Part shown: positions 36,193-47,198 of the stretch, in pieces | Position numbering within the stretch: position 1 is the first letter of the stretch | How the letters are laid out: each line of letters begins with the position of its first letter | Assembly: GCA_021464415.1 (NCBI GenBank) | Contig: CM038469.1 | Coordinates: forward strand, 15,726,501-15,790,500 | Length of the DNA: 64,000 nt | Direction of reading: 5' to 3' | Source: Lonicera japonica | Taxonomy: Eukaryota > Streptophyta > Magnoliopsida > Dipsacales > Caprifoliaceae | The notes under the pieces: model-generated | Database searches by the model: none | Told to the model about the DNA's origin: nothing | What the model saw: only the letters and a program-made list of their open reading frames with translations | Position numbers and translations under genes: made by a program

Positions 36193-36350
36193 TGAGGAGG
36201 AGCATGAACAACACCTTTGTGTAGCACTTCAAATCCTTAGAGACCACCAACTTTATGCTAAGTTTAGCAAATGTGACTTTTATAAGACAAAAGTCAAATT
36301 CTTGGGACATGTTGTCTCGAGATAAGTAATTTAGTAGATTTGGCAAAGGC
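36193..36350 (+). pseudogene. Gypsy reverse transcriptase fragment
   Basis: The plus-strand frame reads [20 protein letters not shown] then [20 protein letters not shown], followed by stops. This is the highly conserved block after the FVDD motif of Ty3/gypsy RT. It is a scrap of about 160 bp with no flanking RT, and it lies opposite in strand to the copia gag beside it. Confidence 0.8.
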
Positions 36351-36469
36351 AGAAGCGGTTTTAAGATAGGAGAGACCGCGGAATGTTATCGGGGCAAGAA
36401 TTTATTGGGATTTATGGATTATTACTAATAAGGGTAGATTTTGGTAAAACAAAGTCAACGAGTCAATAT

Positions 36470-37323
36470 CCTGTGTGAAAGGCCACACTAATGACACATG
36501 GATTCGTACAGCTGACTCAGTAGGTCTGCGCAGAAGTCATATGGTGTTAAAGATCCCTCACACATGTTATCCACATAATTGTAGGACCAACTGAAAATTA
36601 TTGAGCAGGCCTGAAGAGCTAGTAGACCTCTGGGAAGTTTGCAATAGGCATTACAATGGAGCAGTTGGCTGCAATAGTGTATTATGACAGAGAAGTACAC
36701 TGTTTGCCAATAGAACACCACACTAGCATTAATTACACTTCAACCACCATGGTAAGGGAGAAAGAGTGAAGATCAAGCAATACTCAAGTATAAAGCATGG
36801 CTTTCACCCACTATGGCAGAGGATTAGGTGTGCAATAGCCCTGGTTTTATTAGATTGGGCATACTTGATCTTCATATATAAAAAGGCATTTACTCATTCA
36901 AGTAGAGGACACTTTCTAAGTGAACAATAATAGATAAAAAGTGGTAAAGAGAGTAAAATCACTTAAGAACATTTAATAAGCTGAACTGTAGAGAATATTT
37001 AGCTATGTACCCATTGTCCTATAATCTCCATGTTTGTTCTAAGTAGATAACTCCTTAGAATAGTTAAGTGTATGTATTTATAACTATTTGTAAAATTGTT
37101 CTTATATAAGAGGTTCTTTTGAGATCTAAGCTTATTCAACAGAGGTGGAGTAAAATCCTTAATAGGGCTGAACCACCTCTATAATTCATGTGTTATCACC
37201 ATTATTATTTCTACCTTGCCAAGTCATCTTTAAAATACTCTAATTGATTGTGCACATAAGCCATATATTATCAGAAAATACTCTATGATTGGTTAAATAA
37301 GTCAAACGGGATTTATACAAGCA
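36470..37323 (+). repeat. LTR of a gypsy-like element with TGGCGCC-type primer site
   Basis: A candidate LTR from about TGTGTGAAAGG (36470) to ATACAAGCA (37323), directly before the primer-site-like TGGCGCCATCTATGGGAA. A TATA-like CATATATAAAAAGG is at 36873-36886. No second LTR is in the window, so the left border is inferred. Confidence 0.5.
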
Positions 37324-37325
37324 TC

Positions 37326-37343
37326 TGGCGCCATCTATGGGAA
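37326..37343 (+). other. Candidate primer binding site, TGGCGCC type
   Basis: TGGCGCCATCTATGGGAA resembles the non-Met primer sites of plant Athila/Tat gypsy elements. It stands at the LTR-leader junction expected for a plus-strand element. Confidence 0.5.
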
Positions 37344-37676
37344 GCTTTTTCTTTATTTGCAGTTCTTCCTCCTAAAAGGAACCGTTATATACATGGCTCT
37401 TATTTCCTATGAAGGAACCATGGAAGATCATAAAGTTTTAAGATTTAAGCTTAAATAGTAGACCATTCAAGCCAAGATTGAAAAGTTGCAAAATAAGAAC
37501 ACGACGGATGATCTTTCCTCTAACTAAGAGAAAGAAGAAGAGGAAAACAACTCCTCATCAAACTCATCCCAATATCCTCATACACAGCACAAAACAAATG
37601 AGAGGGAGCCTAGCCTTCGCAGAAGTCCCGAAAAACCCATCATCCACCTCCTCATGTCCTATCAAATTAGTTGGTG
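37344..37676 (+). pseudogene. Leader and gag start of the TGGCGCC-type element, interrupted
   Basis: A short frame from ATG near 37394 (MALISYEGTMEDHKV) runs into stops. Acidic/Asn-Ser-rich sequence continues to 37676, where LTR A is inserted. No further part of this element is found to the right of A. Confidence 0.4.
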
Positions 37677-39032
37677 TGTGACGCCCCGAATCCTGTTAAG
37701 AGGATTAAACCTCCGGGACTCGGTTAATCGTGGTACCGTACATCGATGGTGGGTAAAAAGTTATAAGAATTAGAAAATAACTTGTTTTGAAAACCTTATT
37801 TAAAAAAATTCAGTGTGTGGAGTTCGTAAAATTAATAAACCAACCTATAAAAATTAAAACCGTTTTCTTACGAAACATTTCCACATTCAATCACAACATA
37901 AAATTCACTCCACATTTAAATCATTTACACAGTGTCCTAAGTCTACTTGAAATACAAGTTTGACATAGGAAATCCAAGTCCGTTACAAAAACAAGTATAT
38001 TATACAAATACATAATACCAAAAATTATAACAAAAAAAGTCCTTCTCACAAGGACTAGAAAATGGTCCATGGACATTAAAGGCTTCTAGAAATGAGAACC
38101 ACATGCCACCCACGGAGCCTAACATGCAAGAACTGGTGAAAAATAGAATGAGCCAAATCCGGGCTCAGTGGAAACTATAGAAGTTTATATATAAAGTACA
38201 ATTAGCAAACGCATGCACGTGCAGCTTTTTTTTAAAAAAAAATTAAGTAGTTTACTTTACCATGATATTATGAAAATAATGCAATGCAATCCATATGCGC
38301 ATGCATGTCAAACCATACTAGGATTCCTATCATAGACTCCGAAAGCCATTTAACTCTGTTAATCATTCTCACCCATAAGTTCCATAAATATTATACTCTG
38401 GTAGTTCTCATATCTCAAGGGGTAATAATCTAGAATCATTCATCTTTAGTTATTAGCTTCCTACTGTTCGTAACACTAAGACTAGCTTCATTCCTAATGT
38501 GTGGATCAATATCGCATAGCCTACACCAACGCTATCCTACGGCTAATTCATAATCATATAGCGAAACGATAACTCTACGCCAAGTATTTATAATTTCCAC
38601 TTTATTAAAAGTGCATTATGAATCCATATTTGGCTAACTAAAAAGGCATCGCCAAAATCGAACTCATTAATAGTTACAATTGCATTTACCCATACACTAC
38701 CTCTAAGGCCAACAATGAAGTCATCCTAAGCATTACGTTGAGATATACAGATATTTAGCCATTCTCTTTATCGTGATTTCCACTTTAAATGTTAATATGT
38801 TACGTTCATTATGATCCGGAGAACTAATCTTAAAGACTATACATGTTCACTCTCCCATATACTAAATCCATCATTAATACTTCCCACTTTATGTATTAGT
38901 ACGTTATGATACAGTCAAATGTTCCATTTATGCCTAATGGTCCGTTCACTTATGTTCGCGTTCGATTTTACGTTATCCACAATAATATCAGAGGCATTTT
39001 ATATATAGTAACCCAAGATATGATACAATAAC
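37677..39032 (-). repeat. Element A 3' LTR, segment 1
   Basis: Starts TGTGACGCCCCGAATCCTG, with GGACTCGGTTAATCGTGG after it, the usual outer end of this LTR group. It ends at the ATAAC duplication of LTR B. Confidence 0.8.
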
Positions 39033-39624
39033 TGTAGCACCCCGTTCTTTCGTTTCCTTGTCGTTGCCTTCATTCGTCCGCTTATTTCACCTTAGATGGT
39101 GAAATCTTGATTTAGAGAGCCTTATATTGTTCTAGTGCCTTTTAATAGTCATATTAGCTTACTTCCACTCATTTGAGTGTTCGTTTGGTGGATCGGGTGG
39201 TCCGAATAGGTTTCAGGTTAGAAATCATAAGTTTTGGCGTTACACGATTTCTTTGTTTCTAGCCAACTTTGGAGCAGCGTAACTTCTTCGTCTCGTATCC
39301 TATTTGGATGTCGTTTATTCCTACTTTCTAGGTTTCATATCATTCTACAACTTTTGTGTTTTGACCGAAGTCCGATTCTCACTCCTCATTTGTCAAAACA
39401 TCGCTCGAAGTAGGCCCATCGCCAATTCTATTCATTAAGTAGCGCTTTGGCATAGCGCTATTTTTGGCGAATTTATGGGAATGATTAGTCTATAATTTGA
39501 GAAAACTTCCTTGAATAAAGTTGTATATCTTTCAATTATCTTTCCGTCGATATGTGGATCATCCAAATTCGAGTTCGGAGCAAGGAGTTATAACCAAAAT
39601 ACCCACAGTGCACTTTTTGCCTGT

Positions 39625-39723
39625 AGTAAGATCGATCTTACTCATCAAATTTTGTTGAGAAATCAGACCAGTGCATTTTTTGCCCTTAGTATGATCAATC
39701 TTACTAGTAAGATCGATCTTACT
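39625..39723. repeat. Three 18-bp palindromes in LTR B
   Basis: AGTAAGATCGATCTTACT occurs as a perfect palindrome at 39625-39642 and 39706-39723. A near copy, AGTATGATCAATCTTACT, abuts the latter at 39688-39705. Confidence 0.95.
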
Positions 39724-40831
39724 TATCAGCGAGAGCGTATTTTGACTACTTTTGACCCATTTTTCTCACACCTTATCAACCCAAAATGCCCAACTTCGAG
39801 CATAAACCCCCTCATACACCATTGAAGAGCTCTAGAGGGTTCTAGAGAGAGAAAGTAAAGAGAATCTACCCAACTCTTATCCTAATCCAAGATTTGAGCT
39901 GTAAAACACCATTCCTAACTATTATTCATCATCTTCCCCACTTTCTTCCACCATTGGAGCTAGAGCTTGGAGCTAGGGCTTGGTGATTGGACTTCCGCAC
40001 ATTATCAACTTCGAGATATGGCTACTCTAAGGTGGAAACACTAATACCAAAGCTCTTTTTCACACTATTACTTGTTGTATTAGAACTTTCATCTTCAATT
40101 GGGGATTTCCTTCAAAACCCTAGGTTGTATGCATGTTCATGGGGTTGGGCTTGGGAAATCATCGATTGGTGATAGATATTGATGAGTTCTTGCATCTATA
40201 CTTATTTTGAGTATTTAATCAATGTTTCTACTTATGTATCTAAAGTTTTTTGACGAACCCATCTCTTACACATGTTTTTAAGCTATAAATTTGGGGTTTT
40301 GGGTTTGGGGCTTGTAGAATGATTGCTTGTGGATTCCTAATACTAGAAATACATAGATACACCATTATATACAGTTGTAGAGCATTAAGTGGGGTATTTA
40401 CACTAAGAACTTACTAAGGCGGCATAATACACAATAACCCTTGAGTTTAATGCCTAGTATGGAACATGCTAAACACTAGTGATGAGATTATAACCCGATA
40501 TACCTTAAGAACATACTTGTTAGGGTTTGGACTGCTTTGGCCATGAAAACAAACATTTAGATGGGTTGTATCTATATGCCAGTTGAATTAGAGGTGCGCA
40601 AATGTATACTTGGCTTGATGAAATGAATAGAGAACCATTATATAACACTAATTATAAGATAGTTGGCCACATAATGAGAATAGTCAAATGACGATAAGCC
40701 TATATATTATAAGCGCGAAGATAACCCTTATATTAATGATGGGCAATGATGTTAACGATGATTATAATGTTGATAAATGGATAGTGGGCGATTTTATGAT
40801 TATGTATTTAAATTGATTAGCCATATGTGTG

Positions 40832-40933
40832 ATGTATGATTATTGATGATGATGATATTCATTGTGGGAAATGAATATTGTGATGAATGATTATTGATGA
40901 TGATAATATTCATTGTGGGAAATGAATACTATG
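40832..40933. repeat. 51-bp tandem duplication in LTR B
   Basis: ATGATTATTGATGATGAT...ATTCATTGTGGGAAATGAAT occurs twice, 51 bp apart, with a few differences. Confidence 0.85.
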
Positions 40934-41522
40934 ATGTTGTTACTACGATTACACATATGGGCTGGACATGATTGACCGAGCATCGAGTAGCTCCCGGTGA
41001 CTCGAAGACGGGCCGCCTAATTGCCACCCTTGGGTGAAATTCCCTAAACTGTGCACGGAAAAATGAAGTCGGTGACTCCGCCAGTGGTTGTGGTTGCCCA
41101 CAAAGGAGAGCCCACTCTGTGTATCTTGCCTTCCCGTAGAACTATGTGTTTTGGGCTATAGCGTTTCCCCCGCTAGCGGAGCAAGTCCCGTGTGCTGCTA
41201 CTTCCTAAATGGTGAGTCTTCGGGAGGTAGTTGGGCTACTAACAGACATCACCCTGCTAGGGTGTCTCTTGGTGTAGTTTCTCTTGGGTGTCGTGAAAGC
41301 TTGTATGTGTGTTCTCCTCATTAACTATTCAGAGTTTATTCCTTGAAAAATGTCCTGCACGGTTATCTCCGAGTGACTTCTCAGAGAACCAAGTCCCTGA
41401 GCCACCACTCCACCTGTGTAACGACCCGGTCCCACCTCAGTACGATATTGTCCGCTCTGGGTAGCGTCCTAGACAGGCCTCAGCCCCAGGACATCTACCC
41501 TCACGGCTTTGTTTCTGGGAGC

Positions 41523-41610
41523 TCACGACCAGCTTCCCAGGGGGTCACCCATCCTGGGATTGCTCTGGTCCAAGCACGCTTAACTTCGGAGTTCTCATGG
41601 GATCCGAAGC
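41523..41610 (-). ncRNA. 5S rRNA-derived domain of Cassandra
   Basis: The minus strand reads GGATCCCATGAGAACTCCGA, then AGTTAAGCGTGCTTGG (box A, plus coordinates 41571-41586) and GGATGGGTGACCCCCTGGGA (box C, 41533-41554). Both Pol III internal promoter boxes are recognisable with few changes from plant 5S rRNA. It is a retroelement domain, not a ribosomal gene, because the outer parts diverge and it sits inside an LTR with target duplications. Confidence 0.9.
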
Positions 41611-41710
41611 CAGTGAGCTACCCAAAAGGCCTCGTACTTAATTAGCGACCATTTCTTACTTATATGGGTCTCCAAGGATCCCCCAACTTCCGGTGTGGGA
41701 TGCCCCCTTT

Positions 41711-41788
41711 GAGCTACCATTCCTCCACACAAGGGAGTACTCATCGCTCGAGCTACCATTCCTCCACATAAGGGAGTACTCATCACTC
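41711..41788. repeat. 39-bp direct duplication in Cassandra LTR
   Basis: GAGCTACCATTCCTCCACAC followed by AAGGGAGTACTCATCGCTC occurs at 41711 and again at 41750 with two differences. Confidence 0.92.
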
Positions 41789-43202
41789 AGGGCGTCACAA
41801 CCTGGAGGAGACATGGACAAGAACTTTGGATCCTTCGGGACTCATTGGATTCGTTGTTCTGGGCCTGGTCAGACCGCGGGGTGAAACTGAGGCATTATAC
41901 AAGCGATATGATACGGACCAATGTGATTGTATATCTTTATTGTTATTATTACTGTATCATATCTATATTGTTTTATATATATAATATAATGCCTCGGGTG
42001 TGATGTGAATGATGTTAAATGATTAGACATATCATAATGCACTCAGGAAAGCACTAGGTTATTCATAATGTATTAACTCGTGAAGTGGAAAGTAGTAATA
42101 GCTATTACACCTTAGAATGTGGTATAAGAGCGTGAGGACACTAGTTGGTGGGATAGGTGATTACCTAGGTCATAATGAATATAATGTATTAATAATTAAA
42201 TGATAATTTTGGCTAATGTAATAGCTTGATGAGAGGATAACGAGGCGGGACATTTAGAATGGTTAAGTTAGTAATGGAACCAATTACTCGGCCAAGTATA
42301 AAATCAATAATATACTAACAATAAAGAGAAAGTAAAGAATAGTTGGCCTATAGTTATATCTCTCGATAGTATGGCGGGGTAGGTGGAAACGGTGTTGACA
42401 CACACACCTTAGATGAGATCCTTCTAGCATGACGAACCTTAAGAAGCTAGTGTTACAAGGATATGACCTTAGACCGACTACCCATGTGTGATATAAGAGA
42501 ACATGGGGACAATGGTTATGGAATGTTAGAACAAAGGTCGGTTAGTCGGGCAGTTAGGTTCCGGTGAATAGGATATGAGTCCTAGCGGGGTTCACATGCA
42601 CTTAGGTATGAATTACATCGCATTCCATGGTTTTAACTATTGTACTAAAGAAAGTATTTTATATAAAGAAGCACGTGTATGTGTTTGCAAAGTGTATATT
42701 CACATTCGAACCTATATAGTTCCCACTGAGCCCGGATTTGGCTCATCCCATTTTCTAACAGTTTTGCAGGATGGGCTTCTGGGGTGGCACTAGATATTCG
42801 AGTATAGAAGCCTCTGATCATTATGAACCGAATTTAGTCTTTCATAAGATGGACTGTGTTGTATGTATATATAGTTCTTATTTTGTATTAAGTAAATTGT
42901 TTTATTATGAGCTTGTTTAAGTGATGTTTATTTGTGGAGATGTGGAGTGGATTTAAAATGTTGTTGAATGGGGTTTTCTTTTGTATGAAAATGATTTCAA
43001 ACCATACAGGTTGGATTGTTGTTTAAACGAACTCCACATGCCGAAATTTTATTAAAACAAAATTTTAAACGGATCATGTTTATTTCAAGAAAAAGTTTTT
43101 AAAAGTTGCGATTTTAATATTTTAGACCCGCCGTCGCGCACGGCATCCGTGATTAACTAGGTCCCGGAGGTGAAAATCTTAGATTTGGTGCGTCATAATA
43201 AC

Positions 43203-43853
43203 AATAATAGCAATCCACAAGACACATCGGTCCTCGTATCATATCTCTAGCATAATGCTTTAGTTTCTCCCTACAATCGACTAGGCGAAGAGCTAAGGTC
43301 CCCGAAGGATCTTGAGCTCTAAACTATTCATACCTCCTCCATGTGAAAAAAGTTGCTTAGGGACTTAGTTCTATCAAGTAAGCCATTTGGAGATAACCCA
43401 TGCAAGACATTTTTTCGAGGACACACTCCAAATAATTAACAAGAAGAACACCCATACAAGTCGACTTCGACACTTGGAAGAACTACATTAGGATACTATA
43501 CCTCGTAGGCCAAATGTCCATGAGTAGTGCTACTACTTTTTGGATCTCACCATTCCGTTAGTAGCGCCACATAAATCTACTCCACTATCGGGGAAACTCC
43601 TCTAACCCATAAGACAAAGTCCAGTGGGGAGGCAAGATACATCGAGTGGGCTTCCCTTCATGGGATTTCAAACTCCATATGAAGTAACCTATTATTTTCT
43701 TGTGCACAGTTTAAGGATTTTCACCAAGGGGCGGCAATAAACGGCCCTGTAACTAGCCACATGGTTGTAACCCGTGTGCTCGGCAATCAATCCAGCCTAT
43801 ATGTGTAAACGTATAAATTGGAATATATCTATCCATTCATCAAAAATATATAT
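43203..43853 (-). repeat. Element A 3' LTR, segment 2
   Basis: Lies between the LTR B and element C insertions. CACAGTTTAAGGATTTTCAC followed by CAAGGGGCGGCAATA is the reverse complement of the matching block in LTR B (about 41020-41058), which confirms a related LTR in opposite orientation. Confidence 0.72.
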
Positions 43854-45841
43854 TGTGACGCCCCAAATCCCGTTAAGAGGATTTACCCTCCGGGACCTGG
43901 TTAATCACAGAGCCGTACTCGACGATGACCCAAAATAGGAAGAATATAGAACAATAAGCAATGATTATATCCATGAAACTGAAATTTACACCATAACCAT
44001 ATCATATAAAGTATATGTAACAAGCCTCTAACAAGGTTCCAAAACATAAGTCCATAAATCCTTAATTTACATTTCAGTCACAAAGGAAATATACGTATTA
44101 CATATCAACTCACTAGTGTAAACAAAATTTTAATATCAATGGTTCCTTCCATTCGAAAGACCCTCAATTAACTATAAGGTAGGAAATGAGGCAGTCTAAG
44201 AAGCGTCGTCCTTCCTCTTCCCCTTTCCCGACAAACCTGTAGAAGTACCTATATAGAAAATAGTAGGAGTGAGTCAAACTGACTCAGTGGGAATTATATA
44301 ATAAATTAAATTTAGAAAACGTAGTAAGGCCTTCTTTACCCGTTATATACACACACATATATGTAAGTAGCTTATATCAACAACCTTGTAATACAACTGA
44401 TACGGGCTTCAACCCAGAACTCACGAATCACAAGTCTCGACGATAACCGCGTCTATCCAAGCGTACAACCAGGTCTTCATTTCGTGGCTTTTCAACCACG
44501 CGGCAGCAGGGCCTCCCGTTATTTTCCGTGCACGGTTTCCGGTCTTGCACCCAGGGGCTCTCTATCCCAACTTAAAGTCTCAATCGTTAGAGACGAACCT
44601 GGGACCTATCATGGACTAGCGCTAGCAATAAACCTTTAGGCATACCAATCATCACACATAAAAATCGTAATGTATCCAACATGAGATTTTTAGTATAAAC
44701 CATTTCAGTAAGTAAAACAATTCGTTTAATAAGTATTTCATGAATAAATCTAACCACTTGGACCATTGTCCGTTTATATAAATATGCGTAGCAAGAATCA
44801 TCAGTATACAATCTTGTCCAAGTTGGGTTTTAGTGAAAGGCAAGTATTTGATAAGAATTCATAGTTAAATCATGCTATTTAATCAATATATAGGCTACTA
44901 TAATCATTAATTTAAACACTACATCATAATCTCATCATACACCCAAAACATGTGTAGATAACTTAGGGTTTTTGAACAAATAGGTGGTATAGTGAGAATC
45001 AAACCATAACAAGTTAGAAAAATAGTTTTGATACTAGATTCCCACCTCTATGAAGCTTTAATTCTGAAATTGATGGTGTGACGATATCTTCTCCTCAAGA
45101 AATTGAAACCCTAAACCTCCACCGAGCTTTAATAGAGGTGCGGAAAGTTGAAGATGAAGGAGAATAAGATGATTCAGAAGCCAAAGCGTGGCTCAACGGG
45201 TTGGATGTATTCCAAGCTCCAAAGAACCATCCCTTAGGTTGCTCTCAAGACCCTCACTCTCCCTTGGAATGGTTTTGTCGAAGGTGTGGGAGAAATAGGG
45301 TTAAAAGGGTGAGTTTTCGGGTCAAAAGTGGTCAATTACTACTTACAGGCTTACCATGATCGATCATGGTCCCCCCATGATCGATCATGAAGTGTTCTGG
45401 AGTGCTCTAGTTTTCCCATGATCGATCATGGTGACTGCTGCAACAAACTGTCACCTTAGAAGCCTAAAATGAGCCTCGAAACGTCCGAATCTTGACTCGG
45501 GCCAAACACAAAACTTGTAGAGGGCAATTAGAGGAAGATTTGGAAGCGAACGAGGAGTCATTTGGACATCGGATGAAGAAGTTATGACCTCTCAAAATTG
45601 GCCAAAATTTAGTAAATCGCGTAGAATCAAATCACGTATTTAAGATCTCGTTTTCAATTCGGACCACCCGAATGATGAAACGATTGATTATTCAAACTTA
45701 ATTATACTATAACAACATGCCCAAGACTTGAAACTACAAGTAGGTACATTACATCACAAGAACGCTAGCCGAAATACAACTTATCAACTACACGAAATAA
45801 GATGAGAGTTTTAAAAGCAAAATAAGGCTAGGGGTAGTACA
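43854..45841 (-). repeat. Chromovirus C 3' LTR
   Basis: 1988 bp, TGTGACGCCCC to GGGGTAGTACA. It contains three ATCGAT-centred palindromes at 45353-45370, 45376-45389 and 45416-45431. Confidence 0.95.
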
Positions 45842-45854
45842 ACCTCCCTTTCTT
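45842..45854 (-). other. Chromovirus C polypurine tract
   Basis: Element-sense AAGAAAGGGAGGT directly before the LTR start, preceded by the typical phrase TTTTGAGGATGAAATTTCC. Confidence 0.88.
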
Positions 45855-45901
45855 AGGAAATTTCATCCTCAAAATTAGGGTAAGTAAGGTTAGAAGGTTC
45901 C

Positions 45902-46990
45902 TTAATTGAATAAATGTGGGTATTTCGCCTGAATTTCCGACTCGAGCTCCCACGTGGCTTCTTCCATGCCATGATGTTGCCAAATGACTTTGAGCAAAGG
46001 AATTATTCTATTACGAAGGACTTGTTCTTTGCAATCGACCACAGCTATTGGACATGTCTCATAAGATACATTCTCATTGATTTCAAGTTCTTCAGTCGGG
46101 ACAATATGAGAGGGTTCCAGTACATATTTACGAAGCATCGATACATGGAATACATTGTGAACACATTGTAGTGAAAGGGGCAAAGCTAAATGATAGGAGA
46201 CTGACCCTACACGCTGAGTTACTTCAAACGGTCCAATATACCTCGGAGCCAACTTCCCCTTGTTTCCAAAGCGCACCACGCTATGACGAGGCTTGACTTT
46301 AAGAAAGACATAGTCACCCATTTCAAACTCAAGAGGTCGTCATCTTCTATCAGAGTAACTTTTCTGATGACTTTAGGCCATTATCAATCGTTGTTTAATC
46401 TTTTTGATTTTCTCGATGGTTTCTTGAACTAATTGCGGTCCAAGTAATGAAGCTTCCCCGGCTTCGACCCAACACACTGGCGATCTACAGGGTCTGCCAT
46501 ACAAGGCCTCATAAGGGGCCATATCAATACTGATTTGAAAGCTATTATTGTAGGCGAATTCGGCTAAAGGGAGGTAGTCATCCCAATTACCCCGGAAGTC
46601 TAAAACACATGCTCTAAGCATATCCTCAAGAATTTGGATTGTCCTCTCTAACTGCCCATCGGTTTGAGGATGGAATGCTGAACTAAAGTCAATCTCGTGC
46701 CCATGGCTTGCTGGAGAGCTTCCCAAAATCGGGATGTAAAACGAGGGTCACGATCAGAAACAATTGACAATGGTACTCCATGGAGCCTAACTATTTCATT
46801 GACATAGAGTTTTGCTAGCTTTTCTAAAGAATCAGTCTCACGAATCGGTAGGAAATGGGATGATTTAGTGAGTCGGTCAACAATTACCCATACTGCATCA
46901 TGCTTTTTTTGTGTTCTCGGCAATCCCATGAGGAAGTCCATAGTAATGTTTTCCCACTTCCACTCGGGAATAGGAAAAGGCTGAAGTTAT
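45902..46990 (-). pseudogene. Chromovirus C integrase with C-terminal chromodomain, broken
   Basis: Integrase core at 46373-46941: [20 protein letters not shown] with the first Asp, then [14 protein letters not shown] with the second, then a frameshift near 46690, then [17 protein letters not shown] with the Glu. The catalytic triad is therefore still readable. The upstream zinc finger is damaged (HCLSYQ where a second Cys is expected). After a stop at 46373 the C-terminal part resumes (45902-46321): GDYVFLKVKPRHSVVRFGNK, KLAPRYIGPFEV and a chromodomain-like end, LKVIWQHHGMEEATWELESE. That ending places the element among chromoviruses, whose chromodomain is thought to direct integration to chromatin. 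Confidence 0.9.
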
Positions 46991-47198
46991 CCTCCGAGTT
47001 TTTGGTGTTCAATTTTGATACGTTGGTATGACAAGCAATGTGAAATAAAGGTTGCTATGTCACGCTTCATACCCTGCCACTAATAAGTGCATTTCAGATC
47101 TCGGTACATCTTAGTACTACCCGGATGAATGGTAAACTGGGAATTGTGTGCTTCGGCTAGGATTGTTTGTTTTAGTTCACTGTTGAAATGTGGCACTA

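Larger units (their letters stand above)
41417..41799 (-). mobile_element. Cassandra TRIM solo LTR (383 bp)
   Basis: The ends TGTAACGACCC and GGGCGTCACA are flanked by the perfect 5-bp duplication ACCTG (41412-41416 and 41800-41804). The minus strand carries a block colinear with plant 5S rRNA and the Cassandra-typical TCCCACACCGGAAGTTGG (about 41684-41701). Cassandra elements are small non-autonomous retrotransposons whose LTRs contain a 5S rRNA-derived Pol III promoter. Only one LTR is present, so it is a solo LTR. A 39-bp direct duplication (41711-41788) lies near its 5' side in element sense. Confidence 0.93.
39033..43197 (+). repeat. Gypsy solo LTR B (3.8 kb without Cassandra), ATAAC duplication
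   Basis: Starts TGTAGCACCCCG; ends GATTTGGTGCGTCATA, where one substitution has turned the expected CACA into CATA. ATAAC flanks both sides (39028-39032 and 43198-43202). No primer site or polypurine tract lies inside. It contains three 18-bp palindromes (39625-39723), a 51-bp tandem duplication (40832-40933) and a Cassandra solo LTR. It is inserted in LTR A in the opposite orientation. Confidence 0.87.

Noticed and set aside
41523..41610. A genuine 5S rRNA gene
   Set aside because: The outer parts diverge from 5S rRNA and the block lies inside a 383-bp LTR with ACCTG duplications, so it is Cassandra.
41088..41645. Two plus-strand open frames near the Cassandra LTR
   Set aside because: They lie in LTR B sequence and on the antisense strand of Cassandra; their composition reflects the GC-rich LTR and no domain is seen.
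45353..45431. CRISPR-like array
   Set aside because: Three palindromes with spacers of 5 and 26 bp inside a plant LTR; no regular spacing and no cas genes.
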